From Cyanobacteria bacterium QS_4_48_99 (GTDB taxonomy: Bacteria > Cyanobacteriota > Cyanobacteriia > Cyanobacteriales > Rubidibacteraceae), in the NCBI GenBank assembly GCA_003021505.1, contig PXPT01000028.1, positions 1 to 32,532 of the forward strand: a stretch of 32,532 nt of DNA, written 5' to 3'. The notes under the pieces are model-generated. The model had not been told where the DNA came from, made no database searches, and saw only the letters and a program-made list of their open reading frames with translations. This document shows, in pieces, positions 8,485-16,523 of the stretch; within the stretch, counting starts at the first letter, position 1; every line of letters begins with the position of its first letter. The translations under genes were made by a program, and so were the position numbers.

Positions 8485-9408
8485 CTATTCTCCCCATTGC
8501 TGCAACAAATAGCTATAGAAACGCTCTTTATCCACCGCCTCCATAACCTGAATTTTACGTCCTCCAGGTTCAATTTTAGTGCGACCTTGACTTCTGCCAG
8601 TGGCGACAATTCTTGTCTCTCTTTCGCCGAGTTGATAAAACTCAGGACAGTCTAGGTAAGTCGTTGCCAGAATGTCCCAGCAGTAGTAATCCTGAGGTAA
8701 GGCGAGGGCGTAACATTGCCCTGCTAAATCGGATAAGCGATAGTGGCGCTGTTTTGCTAGTTGACGGATAAATTCGGGCGTGAGCGGAACATTATTCGTA
8801 ACATCGAGGGGGCAAACCACAACCGGAATCTGGGTTTGCCAAACCCGCGCCGCAGCAATGGGGTCCCAGTAAACATTCCATTCGGCAGAGCCATCATGTT
8901 CTGGGGCAAAGGCTTTCTCGACGTTGCCAGCAACAGTTAGCGCTCCTCCCATCCAAACAATTTCTTGAATTTTGGTTTCGATTTCTGGGGCTTGGTCGAG
9001 GGCAGTAGCAACGGTAGTTAAAGGACCAGTAACCATCAGCGTGACTGGCTCGGAAGCATGTTGCAACATCCGTACCATAAAAGCCTGTCCCGATTCTTTT
9101 AGCAAGGGAGTGTCAATGGTTTCCCGCTCGTTCAAAATGGGGAAATTGTCAATAATGACACTATCCCGTCGATAGGCAGCCGGGAAGGGATTAATGCCTC
9201 GCACTGTACTCTCTACCACTGGCACTTGGGAGCATTCCAGCAAGTCAAGGATTTTGCGGGTTACATTGAGGGCGGATTGAATGTAGCAGTCAGCAGGAGT
9301 GACAATAATTCCCAAAGGTTGCACCTGCTCCATCCTCATCAGCACGATAGTGGCGAGAAAGTCATCAATCCCGCCATCGTGATCCATCAGTACCAGTTTT
9401 TTGGACAT
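8485..9408 (-). CDS. Inosine-uridine-type nucleoside hydrolase
   Basis: A 307-residue nucleoside N-ribohydrolase, which splits purine or pyrimidine ribonucleosides into base and ribose. The calcium-binding aspartate cluster is visible as MDHDGGIDDFLA (residues 8-19, the DxDxxxDD signature with one Pro replaced by Gly). The second signature is AEWNVYWDPIAAARVW, with the Asn and Asp that hold ribose. MVTGPLTTVATAL and WMGGAL are also conserved. The ATG at 9406-9408 is preferred over a TTG six codons upstream, because the fold begins immediately with SKKLVLMDHD. It is divergent from gatD with only 23 bases between the starts, so the two promoters must overlap the opposite genes. Nucleobase specificity is unknown. 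Confidence 0.9.
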   Translation of the reverse strand: MSKKLVLMDHDGGIDDFLATIVLMRMEQVQPLGIIVTPADCYIQSALNVTRKILDLLECSQVPVVESTVRGINPFPAAYRRDSVIIDNFPILNERETIDTPLLKESGQAFMVRMLQHASEPVTLMVTGPLTTVATALDQAPEIETKIQEIVWMGGALTVAGNVEKAFAPEHDGSAEWNVYWDPIAAARVWQTQIPVVVCPLDVTNNVPLTPEFIRQLAKQRHYRLSDLAGQCYALALPQDYYCWDILATTYLDCPEFYQLGERETRIVATGRSQGRTKIEPGGRKIQVMEAVDKERFYSYLLQQWGE

Positions 9409-9431
9409 ATTTAACGGAGTTGCCAACCAGA

Positions 9432-10241
9432 ATGAATTTCGAATCTATGAAGCTCAAAATTGGCTGGCTATATCCTACGCTAATGAGTACCTATGGTGAT
9501 CGCGGTAATGTCATCTGCCTACAACATCGCGCTTGGGAACGTAAAATTGAGGCATACGTAACTCATCTCGATCAAAATGCTTCTGCTGACGAGTTCCAAA
9601 GCGTGGATCTCTTCGTGGGAGGCGGGGCACAAGATCGACAGCAAGAAATCGTCATGCGTGACTTACGTGGCGAAAAAGCCCATGCCCTGCGTCAACAAAT
9701 TGAAGCGGGAACCCCAGGCGTGTTTACTTGCGGCTCTCCCCAACTGTTAGGTCATTACTACGAACCCGCATTCGGACAGCGAATTGAGGGATTGGGATTG
9801 TTTGATTTAGTGAGTGAGCATCCTGGTGCGGAAGCGCCTCGCTGCATTGGCAACGTGGCGTTTAAAGTGAGTGCTTTCCCCATAGCAGAAGAGTTAAAAG
9901 CGATGCTAGGGACAACACCCATCGTGATTGGCTTTGAAAATCACGGAGGGCGCACTTACTTAGGAGAAGCAGAATGTTTCGGTCGAGTGATGCGAGGCTA
10001 TGGCAACAATGGAGAAGATGGTAAAGAAGGGGCATTTTATCGCCATGCGATCGCAACCTATTCTCATGGTCCCCTCCTGCCCAAAAATCCCTTCCTGGCA
10101 GACTGGCTCATTCAAACAGCACTTCGCCAAAAATATCAAACCTCCGTATCGCTTGCCCAACTGGATGATTCGCTGGCAATGAGTGCGCGGGAAGCAATGT
10201 TGAAACGTCTCGGCTTAACCACTGTTGGCAATACCCCCTAA
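9432..10241 (+). CDS. gatD: GatD, lipid II isoglutaminyl synthase glutaminase subunit
   Basis: A 269-residue class I glutamine amidotransferase of the CobB/CobQ-like GatD type. KIGWLYPTLMSTYGDRGNV at the N-terminus is diagnostic. The nucleophile is Cys100 in FTCGSPQLLG, and His212 in YSHGPLLPKNP completes the dyad. GatD releases ammonia from glutamine for MurT, which amidates the D-Glu of lipid II during peptidoglycan synthesis. MurT is usually next door but is not in this window. Start choice: ATG 9432 or ATG 9447. The latter fits homologues that begin just before KIGWLYP, and neither has a good Shine-Dalgarno. CobQ-like side roles cannot be excluded, but the motif set favours GatD. Confidence 0.82.
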   Translation: MNFESMKLKIGWLYPTLMSTYGDRGNVICLQHRAWERKIEAYVTHLDQNASADEFQSVDLFVGGGAQDRQQEIVMRDLRGEKAHALRQQIEAGTPGVFTCGSPQLLGHYYEPAFGQRIEGLGLFDLVSEHPGAEAPRCIGNVAFKVSAFPIAEELKAMLGTTPIVIGFENHGGRTYLGEAECFGRVMRGYGNNGEDGKEGAFYRHAIATYSHGPLLPKNPFLADWLIQTALRQKYQTSVSLAQLDDSLAMSAREAMLKRLGLTTVGNTP

Positions 10242-10367
10242 ACTATTGGTAGGCAGCTTTTGCTTAACAGTTTGCGATCGCTGCAAGTGCGATTACCCAA
10301 ATTTTGCGATGATGAGATCATTCGCAGATTAAGGTTTGCCCTCAACTCGCATATTGCTAGCAGAGAT

Positions 10368-11240
10368 ATGACTGGAAAATTACTAGACAGTGGTTCTACT
10401 GGCGCTCTCATTCTGATTATTCCCCTTGCGCTGACAGCGTTAATCTTGGTGAAAGCTTGGCCAGTGATACTGGCACTGATTGTGCTAGGCATTGCTTTGA
10501 GGCTTTGGCAGCACTATCAATGGAAACAGTGGAACAAGCAAGTCAACCCCTTCTTCAATCAGCTCCTTCAAGAAAACCAAGGGCGTTTGACTCCCGTAGA
10601 TTTGTCGATGAAGGCAAATCTAACTGGTGGGGCTGCCCAGCGGTTTCTCGACAAAAAAGCAGAAGAATACGGCGCACAGCGCAAAGTCTACCAAAATCAA
10701 GGGAATGTCTACTATTTTCTTACTGCTAGCGCTCTTGGGAGTCTTTTTGAAGATAGCGCTCCCCTTGCCGAAGAGGAGGAGGAAGCTGAACAAGCGCTAG
10801 AGAGTAGCACTGTAGAGCCGCACGAAGAAAGTGACACCTCTGAGGCGGAACCGGTTACTGAGCAAGTGACAGAACCAGCAGAACCTCCTACAGAAATACC
10901 TAATCGTTCCGAATCGGAACCATCCAGCACTCCCTACGATACTCAAGTTGCAGAACCAACCCTAGCTGAGAAAAACTCCAAACTAGGGATTTTCTCCCAA
11001 GAGCAAACCCAACAGGAAGAAGATGGGAGTCATGCCTCAGATGAGGCTCAAAGCACCCATCTATCTCTCATTCAGGCTGATTTGGCTAAACGCCTTGAGG
11101 TTCACTCCAGCACAGTCGGCAAGCGTAAATCTGATCCCGATTTTGCCGAGTGGAGTCAAAGTAGAGATCCAGAGGGAGTTGCTTGGAAATACTCACAAAA
11201 GAAAAAAACGTTCGTGCCCAAAGAAAGTGAGCACGATTAG
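10368..11240 (+). CDS. Membrane protein with acidic linker and helix-turn-helix-like C-terminus
   Basis: A 290-residue protein of unknown function. Residues 11-46 hold two back-to-back hydrophobic segments (ALILIIPLALTALILV and PVILALIVLGIALRLW). Residues 65-118 look like a small winged-helix (LTPVDLSMKANLTGGAAQRF, ending NVYYFL). Residues 130-225 are a Glu/Pro/Ser-rich, probably disordered linker. Residues 230-282 resemble a DNA-binding helix-turn-helix: LIQADLAKRLEVHSSTVGKR then EWSQSRDPEGVAWKY. The ATG at 10368 is chosen because it begins just before the membrane segments. In-frame TTG at 10260 would add 36 uncharacteristic residues. It follows gatD by 126 bases and faces the tRNA gene. 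I recall similar proteins only from cyanobacteria. A membrane-tethered nucleic-acid-binding role is inference. Confidence 0.7.
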   Translation: MTGKLLDSGSTGALILIIPLALTALILVKAWPVILALIVLGIALRLWQHYQWKQWNKQVNPFFNQLLQENQGRLTPVDLSMKANLTGGAAQRFLDKKAEEYGAQRKVYQNQGNVYYFLTASALGSLFEDSAPLAEEEEEAEQALESSTVEPHEESDTSEAEPVTEQVTEPAEPPTEIPNRSESEPSSTPYDTQVAEPTLAEKNSKLGIFSQEQTQQEEDGSHASDEAQSTHLSLIQADLAKRLEVHSSTVGKRKSDPDFAEWSQSRDPEGVAWKYSQKKKTFVPKESEHD

Positions 11241-11254
11241 CACTTTTTGCAAAC

Positions 11255-11341
11255 GGAGAGGGAGGGATTCGAACCCCCGACACCCTTAACGGATGTAGCG
11301 GATTTCGAGTCCGCCGCAATCAACCACTCTGCCACCTCTCC
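11255..11341 (-). tRNA. trnS-CGA: tRNA-Ser (anticodon CGA)
   Basis: An 87-base class II tRNA on the minus strand. The acceptor stem GGAGAGG/CCTCTCC is followed by discriminator G. The anticodon stem GCGGA/TCCGC encloses loop CTCGAAA with anticodon CGA. A long variable arm (ACATCC/GGGTGT) is typical of serine tRNA, and the T-loop is TTCGAAT. It reads UCG codons. CCA is not encoded, so it must be added after transcription. It is convergent with the membrane protein gene, 14 bases from its stop codon. Confidence 0.96.
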
Positions 11342-11470
11342 CACTGAGTAGCTAAAATGCCACCTCCACAATAGTAGCATTTCAGTCGTTCCAAATCTCA
11401 AAAAGGAATTTCTCGCCCACCTTTTTCCAATTGATTAAGTCGGTCATTGTTTTTGAAAAATGGTATTAGG

Positions 11471-12160
11471 TTAAAATCCCGTCTTCTAGATATGCGATGC
11501 GGTCAGCGACATCGACACGCAGCAGGTCAATAATGTTATGTCCACTCTGGGAGTCTAGAGTAGCAGTGGGTTCGTCTGCCATAATGAGCTGGGTTATTTG
11601 CTAGGGCACGAGCGATCGCTACTCGCTGTTTCTGTCCACCAGACAAATCTTGCGGTTTTTGATGGGCATGCAAACCAACCCCACTTGCTCTAACAACACC
11701 TGGCCTGAGGTAGCGCTTTTTTGGCACGAATGCCTTTAAGATTAAGCACAACTTCCACATTCTCAGCCACCGTTAGCGCTGGAAAGAGATTAAAATTCTG
11801 AAAAATAAAGCCAATATTTCGTTGTCGGAACTGAGTCCGCTTGCTTCGAGACATACTGGTAATTTCTTGATCCAGTAAGTAGATATTTCCGGCTGCGGGG
11901 GTGAGTAATCCCGCTAAAGTGGTTTTCCCCGAACCAGAGGGTCCCATTAAAAGCTGGATATTACCTTTAGGAATTTCCCAGTTAATGCTTTTGAGTACCG
12001 GAAAAGATTGTTTTCCTGACTGGAAAGCCATCTCTACTCCTTGGGCGTGGATGGCTCCAGCTTCAGTAGGGGTGAAATCGGCAGAGTGAGAGGAAACGTG
12101 AACTCGGCTTCTAGTAAACACAGCTAACCTGTAAATTGGGTGATTAGGCTTGGAAGGCAA
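11471..12160 (-). pseudogene. devA: DevA/MacB-type ABC exporter ATPase, broken
   Basis: The ATPase of a DevBCA-like three-part exporter. Walker A GPSGSGKTT is intact and the Q-loop region [20 protein letters not shown] is good. The signature [19 protein letters not shown] is in another frame (11590-11660), and Walker [13 protein letters not shown] is in a third (11560-11590). Residues are missing right after Walker A (the usual LLSILGG), between AKKALPQAR and the LSGG block, and between NIIDLL and DVADRIAYLEDG, where the switch histidine should be. So several small deletions and frameshifts have destroyed it. DevA normally drives glycolipid or macrolide-type export with DevC and DevB. A DevC scrap lies just upstream; DevB is absent. 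Confidence 0.78.
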
Positions 12161-12212
12161 GAACCAAGACGGCTGAACCGAGGCACATGACTATCATAAA
12201 CCAGCGATCACG

Positions 12213-12338
12213 CTAACAAATTACCATCCCAGTAAGATAGCAGAGTATCGCTATACACGACACCTGCTCTGCGATCGCACCGTGTACTACTCTCTCAGAC
12301 GCGCCCATCGCTTCAAGGGTTCCAAACTCGATGAGTAC
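12213..12338 (-). pseudogene. DevC-like permease fragment
   Basis: A 42-codon scrap on the minus strand, LIEFGTLEAMGASERVV and then ILCYLTGMVIC before a stop. It resembles the EFGTLKAMG region and following membrane helix of DevC/FtsX-type exporter permeases. It lies directly upstream of the devA remnant on the same strand, the normal devC-devA order. Its upstream side is lost about 25 bases before the right end of the tnpB element. Assignment rests on this short match plus context. Confidence 0.45.
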
Positions 12339-13653
12339 ACATATAGCAGGACTCTTACAACTTGACACTCCAACGACTTGAGGCAATAGCCGGAGTCGTT
12401 GGATTCTTGGTTCGCAGAGGCGACTTTCCATTTTAGACTCTCACCTGAACTGAAAGCGGTCTCCTCTCCCCAAGCTTGAAATTCCGTATGCCCTACGGTA
12501 TTTGTTGTTTCTATCCCTACCAACCTTAATGCCTTGATCAAAATGTTAATCGCAGCGTTATGATTGCGGTCTAAAATCGTTCTGCATTTAGGACATTGGT
12601 GAGTTCTGACGGGCAACTATTTTCTCACCCTAGTTTCACAGACAAAACAGTCTTGACTCGTGTATTCAGGAGGTACAGCAATCAGAATTTTTCCAAAACA
12701 TTCACCAAAATATTGAAAGTATTGAGTGAATTGCGACCAAGCTGCATCCGATACGGACTTAGCAAGCCTGCGATTTTTAGCTAGGTTCGCCACGCTTAAA
12801 TCTTCATACGCCACCACATCACTCGATGTGACCACGCACCTTGCTGATTTCACAGCAAAGTATTTACGCTGGCGAGTGACCTTCAGGTGTTTCCTGCCTA
12901 GTTTTTTCTTCGCTTTTTTGTAGTTGTTGACTGTGGTTGACCTAGCAAAAACTTCTTAGAGACTCGTCTTTGCAATCTCTTGAGTGCTTTTTCTGACCTT
13001 CTCAGGTGTCTTGGATTGTCAACCTTGTTTCCCTCTGACTCAGTGTAGAAACTGGCTATACCAACATCTAAACCGAGACTGCGGCTAGCTGGGGAGACCT
13101 CTTCTTGTCTTTCCACCTTCACGCTAAACTGCACATAGTATCCATCTGCTCGTTTGAAGAGTCTGACTCATTTAATTAGGTCTTTTGGATACCAGTCGAG
13201 TTGATAGCCCGATCTAAGTTTGAGTGTACCAATCCCCATTTTGTCGGAGAAGGTGATGTAGTTCCAGTTATCTGAGAGTTTCCAACCAGCGGTTTGGTAT
13301 TCCACAGACCGACAGTTTTTCTTAAAACTCGGAAAACCTTTCTTCCCACTAACTTTCTTTTTACAGTTGTCCTAGAAACGACTAATTGCAGACCAAGCGC
13401 GTTCGCCTGCTGACTGTCTAGCTTGTGAACCTAGACGTTTAGCAAGAGAAAACTCACTAGCTAAAACTTTACAAAGGTTGCTGAGGTCATACTTACCTAC
13501 TCCCGTGTTATCCATCCAGTGTCTAATACATTGATTACGTATGACCTGAGAGGTGCGAATTGCCTCATCTATAGCTTGGTACTGCCCGTTTTTGCCGTAG
13601 AGTTTCGCCTCTAAAACCAGCATGGATACCAAGGTGTTTACCCGGTTCGCCAT
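12287..13653 (-). pseudogene. tnpB: tnpB (RNA-guided nuclease) with three nonsense mutations and one frameshift
   Basis: TnpB is the IS605-encoded RNA-guided DNA nuclease, ancestor of Cas12. The start is MANRVNTLVSMLVLEAKLYG at 13653 (or MLVLEAKL at 13623). The RuvC I aspartate region is SLGLDVGIASF, RuvC II is VVAYEDLSVANL, and the zinc ribbon is TSQDCFVCETRVRK then THQCPKC. RuvC III is LDRNHNAAIN with Asn where Asp is usual in HNAA-type variants. TAG at 13372 (SRF*DNCKKK), TGA near 13164 (KDLIK*VRLFKRADGYY) and TAG at 12617 (VRK*LPVRTHQC) are single-base nonsense changes in otherwise well kept sequence. A frameshift lies near 12895. The frame has no stop before the element's right end and runs out into flanking DNA to 12287. 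Not functional without suppression. Confidence 0.85.
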
Positions 13654-13724
13654 AGCATAAAACTCAATGCAAGCAAACATCCCACCCCTTCCACTTGCGT
13701 TTAAGGGGTGGGCTTTCCTTTTCT
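12362..13724 (-). mobile_element. IS200/IS605-family element 1 (tnpB only)
   Basis: The element reads right to left. Its left end on the minus strand follows TTAC (complement of 13725-13728), with a 10-bp hairpin CCCACCCCTT/AAGGGGTGGG at 13681-13712. Its right end finishes in GTGTCAA (complement of 12362-12368), preceded by an 8-bp hairpin CAACGACT/AGTCGTTG (12371-12401). Target TTAC and right-end TCAA are the pair used by IS608-like elements, which insert 3-prime of the tetranucleotide without duplicating it. No tyrosine transposase tnpA is present, so it depended on one encoded elsewhere. It carries only tnpB, now decayed. Confidence 0.75.
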
Positions 13725-13759
13725 GTAACTTTGCAGTTAGCTTTTCGCAGCTCTTGCTA

Positions 13760-14871
13760 TTAATCCGTAAGTGAAATAGATCACAGTTAGATGCCTGCAT
13801 ATTGCACCTCGGGTGGCCAGAAATAATGGCTCACTTGCTCGGGGCACTGCTGGATGCGATGCAGGTAAGCCCGCAGGGCCTGTTTGAGTTCGGCCGTGTC
13901 ACGCGGTCGCTGCTGGCGCACTGCATTGGCCTTGATGTCCTGGTTCAGGAACTCGTTCGGATTGCGCTCGGGAGTGTAAGAGGTCAGATAGAACAGCTCG
14001 AGTTCATCCCGATGCTGGGCTACCCACTCTCGAACCCGATGCGCCCGATGTACGGGATGGCGGTCTAGTACCAAAAACACCTTGCTCTTGCTTGAGCGCA
14101 CCAACCGACCCAGGAACTCTAGGAACACCTCGCTGGTGAAGCTCCCCTCAAAGACCTGGAAGCGAAGCTTGCCTCGGTTGGTCAGCGTAGAGATGAGGTG
14201 ACAACTGAAGCGTTGACCAGTGCGTACAACTACTGGCGTCTTTCCCTTAGGCGCCCAGCAGGTGCCAACCTGGTGGTCCGAGCGCAGTCCCATCTCATCA
14301 CCCCAATGGATTTGGGCCCCTTCCTGCTGGGCTCGCCTGTGCAGCGCTGGATCTTGATGCACTCACCACTGCCGGAGGGCCTGGAGAGACTGTTCCCTAG
14401 CTCGTTTGGCTGGCTTCTGAGGAGACAGCCCCCAGTGGCGCAAGTAGCGACCCACGGCACTCTGGGACAACTGCACGCCCCACTGCTGCTCGATTAGCTG
14501 CCCCACCGCCTCTCGGGTCCACAGCGCATACGGCAACTGCAGTTGCTCTGGGGCATAGTTTCGAATGAGACGGGTCGTTGTCGCCACCTGGTCGCGACCC
14601 AGTTGGGTTGGGACGGCCTTGCTTGCGCGCCGCTAGGGCCTTCTGGCCGCGGGCGCGGTAGCGTTGTACCCCACGGTTGACGGCGGGGCGCGTCACGCCC
14701 AAATCCTGAGCGAGTTGGCCTTGCTTGCGCCCCTGCTCCACTACAGCAGCGACGGCTCGTTTGCGCAAGGCTTGTTGGGTCTGAGGTGAGAAGCTGCGTG
14801 TGTCTTCGAAATTCATCATAGATAGCTTCCAGGCTCACCTTCCGGTGTAACTGATTTGGCTCACGGATTAA
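13760..14871 (-). mobile_element. Complete IS630-family element with TA duplication
   Basis: About 27-bp imperfect terminal inverted repeats begin TTAATCCGT at the left (13760) and at the right (complement, ending 14871). A TA lies on each side (13758-13759 and 14872-14873), the target duplication typical of IS630/Tc1-mariner. Length is 1112 bp with one transposase gene. It sits only 35 bp from IS605 element 1, so two insertions hit almost the same spot. Confidence 0.85.
13787..14819 (-). pseudogene. IS630-family DDE transposase, frameshift plus nonsense
   Basis: The N-terminal helix-turn-helix is good: QLAQDLGVTRPAVNRGVQRY then ARGQKALAARKQGRPNP. At about 14605 the frame shifts by one, and TTTRLIRNYAPEQLQLPYAL then LIEQQWGVQLSQSAVGRYL follow in the new frame. 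A TGA at 14363-14365 replaces the residue after SLQALRQW. After it the same frame carries the catalytic domain: Asp in HWGDEMGLRSDH, Asp in FLVLDRHPVH and Glu in YTPERNPNEFLN. All three DDE residues survive. Some IS elements use programmed frameshifting, but the site has no slippery A or T run and the added stop argues for decay. Confidence 0.82.
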
Positions 14872-14876
14872 TAAAA

Positions 14877-15035
14877 CTAGTATGATTTATGGAAGTTTCT
14901 GGAATTTTTACTAAAATTTCTAGTTTGAGCCAAATATTCCCGCATTGCTTGGATTTTATGGTTTGTCGCTTCCACATATGCCTGAACTGCTTGGGTATAA
15001 TTTTTTACTGCGAATATAGCGGTTCTTAGACTCAT
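14877..15035 (-). CDS. Possible 52-residue protein, unrecognised
   Basis: ATG at 15033-15035 opens a frame MSLRTAIFAVKNYTQAVQAY followed by VEATNHKIQAMREYLAQT and a basic, Asn/Ser-rich tail. The middle is amphipathic helix and would suit a coiled coil. It stops only three bases from the IS630 duplication, so the original C-terminus may have been cut. Its first 7 codons overlap a palindromic repeat at 15014-15114, which may have supplied the start. I do not recognise the family. Confidence 0.3.
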   Translation of the reverse strand: MSLRTAIFAVKNYTQAVQAYVEATNHKIQAMREYLAQTRNFSKNSRNFHKSY

Positions 15036-15114
15036 AAGGTATAAATTCAGAATGCGATCACTAGGTCAGAGTGGACTTCAGGTGTACTCCACTTAAGTGA
15101 GAACTGCTATATAA
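15014..15114. repeat. MITE-like palindromic element, 101 bp
   Basis: A 13-bp inverted repeat with one mismatch, ATATAGCGGTTCT at 15014-15026 and AGAACTGCTATAT at 15102-15114. Inside is a second inverted repeat, AGTGGA (15069-15074)/TCCACT (15087-15092). Inverted ends starting TATAGC and no coding capacity suggest a non-autonomous element. The parent IS is not in the window. The remainder of the 14874-15263 gap is A/T-rich or pyrimidine-rich and shows no further features. Confidence 0.45.
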
Positions 15115-15263
15115 AGCTTGTTTTGAAAAAAAAACTCCATCTTTCCTGTGCCGCCTTCTGCATTCCCGTGAGGCTTGTGCGTACTTTTGTATTGCCTTTT
15201 CCGTACTGTCTTGTTGGCTTCCCTCTTTCCTCGTTTGCTCTCTCCTCTACTAATACCAATTCT

Positions 15264-15503
15264 CTAAATACCTGCTACACATAAAGCATCGACTAGCCAA
15301 CCCCATTGAGTAAGTGATTGCACTTGTTGAGGCGTTAGCCTCCTTACCCATCGACTAATTGCTTGTTGCAAGGAGAGCAATGGAATCAAAGTGCCGCCAC
15401 TGTAGCCATCGTTTGAGTTCCTGCCAAACCTGCTCAATCGGATTGAGTTCTGGGCAGTAAGGCGGCTGGAACAGTAGGATGACGTTGTCAGGCACCGTTG
15501 TGG
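15264..15503 (-). pseudogene. C-terminal fragment of an IS630-type DDE transposase
   Basis: The minus strand reads VPDNVILLFQPPYCPELNPI with the catalytic Glu in PELNPIEQVW, then QELKRWLQWRHFDSIALL. One frameshift near 15365 leads into SLQQAISRWVRRLTPQQVQ and WLVDALCVAGI before a stop. It is a different IS630 subgroup from the element at 13760 (PELNPIE against PERNPNE). No terminal repeats are seen. Only the last third of the transposase survives. Confidence 0.75.
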
Positions 15504-15506
15504 AAA

Positions 15507-15540
15507 TTGCACCAGGTGCGGAGTTGCACCAGGTGCGGAG
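15507..15540. repeat. Tandem duplication of a 17-bp unit
   Basis: TTGCACCAGGTGCGGAG occurs twice in direct succession. Each unit contains the palindrome GCACCAGGTGC. It abuts the broken edge of the transposase fragment. Downstream, 15600-15700 is a pyrimidine-rich tract of the kind often found between cyanobacterial genes. Confidence 0.7.
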
Positions 15541-15754
15541 GAAGGAAGTAAGGAGTGATGGGTGAGCGAGTGAGGGGGAAAGTGGGCTTGTTTGCTCGAA
15601 AAATTTCTTCCTATTTCCAACTCTCTCACACCCTCACGCTCTCACTTCTTTCCTCCTGCCCCTCTGCCCCCCCTGCTCTTCTGCTCCCCTACTTCCTCCT
15701 TAGTGAATCTAGAATACGCTAAGATGCAAGCAGAGTCAGCTTTTTACCTATTTC

Positions 15755-16495
15755 ATGCTCGAAACTCTGCAACTCCGACTCTACGAACTGCAACAATTTG
15801 CCAATACTCTGGTTTCTGAGCAACTGACATACCTCAGTTGGGTTAGTGTTGCTGTTATCTTCACGGCGGGGCTACTTACTAGTTTGACCCCCTGCATGCT
15901 ATCCATGTTGCCAATTACTGTGGGATACATCGGTGGCTATCAATCTCAAGGACGCTTCCAAGCAGCGGCACAATCGGCTTGGTTTGCTCTGGGGTTGGCA
16001 ACAACGCTAGCAGGACTCGGCATTATCGCTGCATCTGTGGGGCAAGTTTACGGACAGATTGGCGCGGGGCTACCCATTATCGTCTCTCTGGTGGCAATCG
16101 TGATGGGGCTGAACTTGCTAGAAGTCTTGCCACTACGCTTTCCTTCCTTCGGTGGTACGGAGTGGATTGCCCAAGACTTACCAGCCGGGTTGCGTTCCTA
16201 TCTACTCGGCTTCACCTTCGGTTTAGTGGCATCTCCCTGTAGCACGCCCGTTTTAGCAACGCTACTTGCTTGGGTTGCAACCACCCAAGACTTGATACTA
16301 GGAGGTGGCTTACTCTTTTCCTACACTGCTGGATACGTTCTCCCGTTAGTCTTAGCTGGGACGTTTGCTGCTTCCTTGAAGAAATTATTGGCGCTGCGTC
16401 GTTGGGCAGGCTGGATTACACCCACTAGTGGGGCGTTGTTGGTGGGATTCGGTGTATTTTCTCTGCTCTCTCGCATTCCCGTAGGGCTATTTTAA
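15755..16495 (+). CDS. ccdA: CcdA, thiol-disulfide transporter for cytochrome c maturation
   Basis: A 246-residue integral membrane protein of the CcdA/DsbD-beta family. It passes electrons from stromal-side thioredoxin across the thylakoid or plasma membrane to keep apocytochrome c cysteines reduced. The two redox cysteines are in the repeated motifs SLTPCMLSMLP (about residue 47) and ASPCSTPVLAT (about residue 160). There are six hydrophobic segments in all, including AVIFTAGLLTSL, IIVSLVAIVMGLNLL and GALLVGFGVFSLL. ATG 15755 gives a short N-terminal helix before the first membrane segment, as in relatives. It is followed after a 42-bp repeat by ccs1 on the same strand, the expected System II pairing. 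Confidence 0.93.
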   Translation: MLETLQLRLYELQQFANTLVSEQLTYLSWVSVAVIFTAGLLTSLTPCMLSMLPITVGYIGGYQSQGRFQAAAQSAWFALGLATTLAGLGIIAASVGQVYGQIGAGLPIIVSLVAIVMGLNLLEVLPLRFPSFGGTEWIAQDLPAGLRSYLLGFTFGLVASPCSTPVLATLLAWVATTQDLILGGGLLFSYTAGYVLPLVLAGTFAASLKKLLALRRWAGWITPTSGALLVGFGVFSLLSRIPVGLF

Positions 16496-16523
16496 TCAAA
16501 ACTGCATGACAAAACAATTAAAC

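Noticed and set aside
13681-13712. Rho-independent terminator at the CCCACCCCTT hairpin
   Set aside because: It lies at the left end of IS605 element 1 at the spacing expected for the transposase-recognised hairpin, and no clean T-run follows on either strand.
14605-14650. Programmed frameshift in the IS630 transposase
   Set aside because: No slippery heptamer is present and the same gene also has an in-frame TGA, so simple decay is more likely.
15600-15700. Pyrimidine-rich tract as a special regulatory or structural element
   Set aside because: Similar CT-rich spacer occurs again at 16640-16700; such low-complexity intergenic sequence is common in cyanobacteria.
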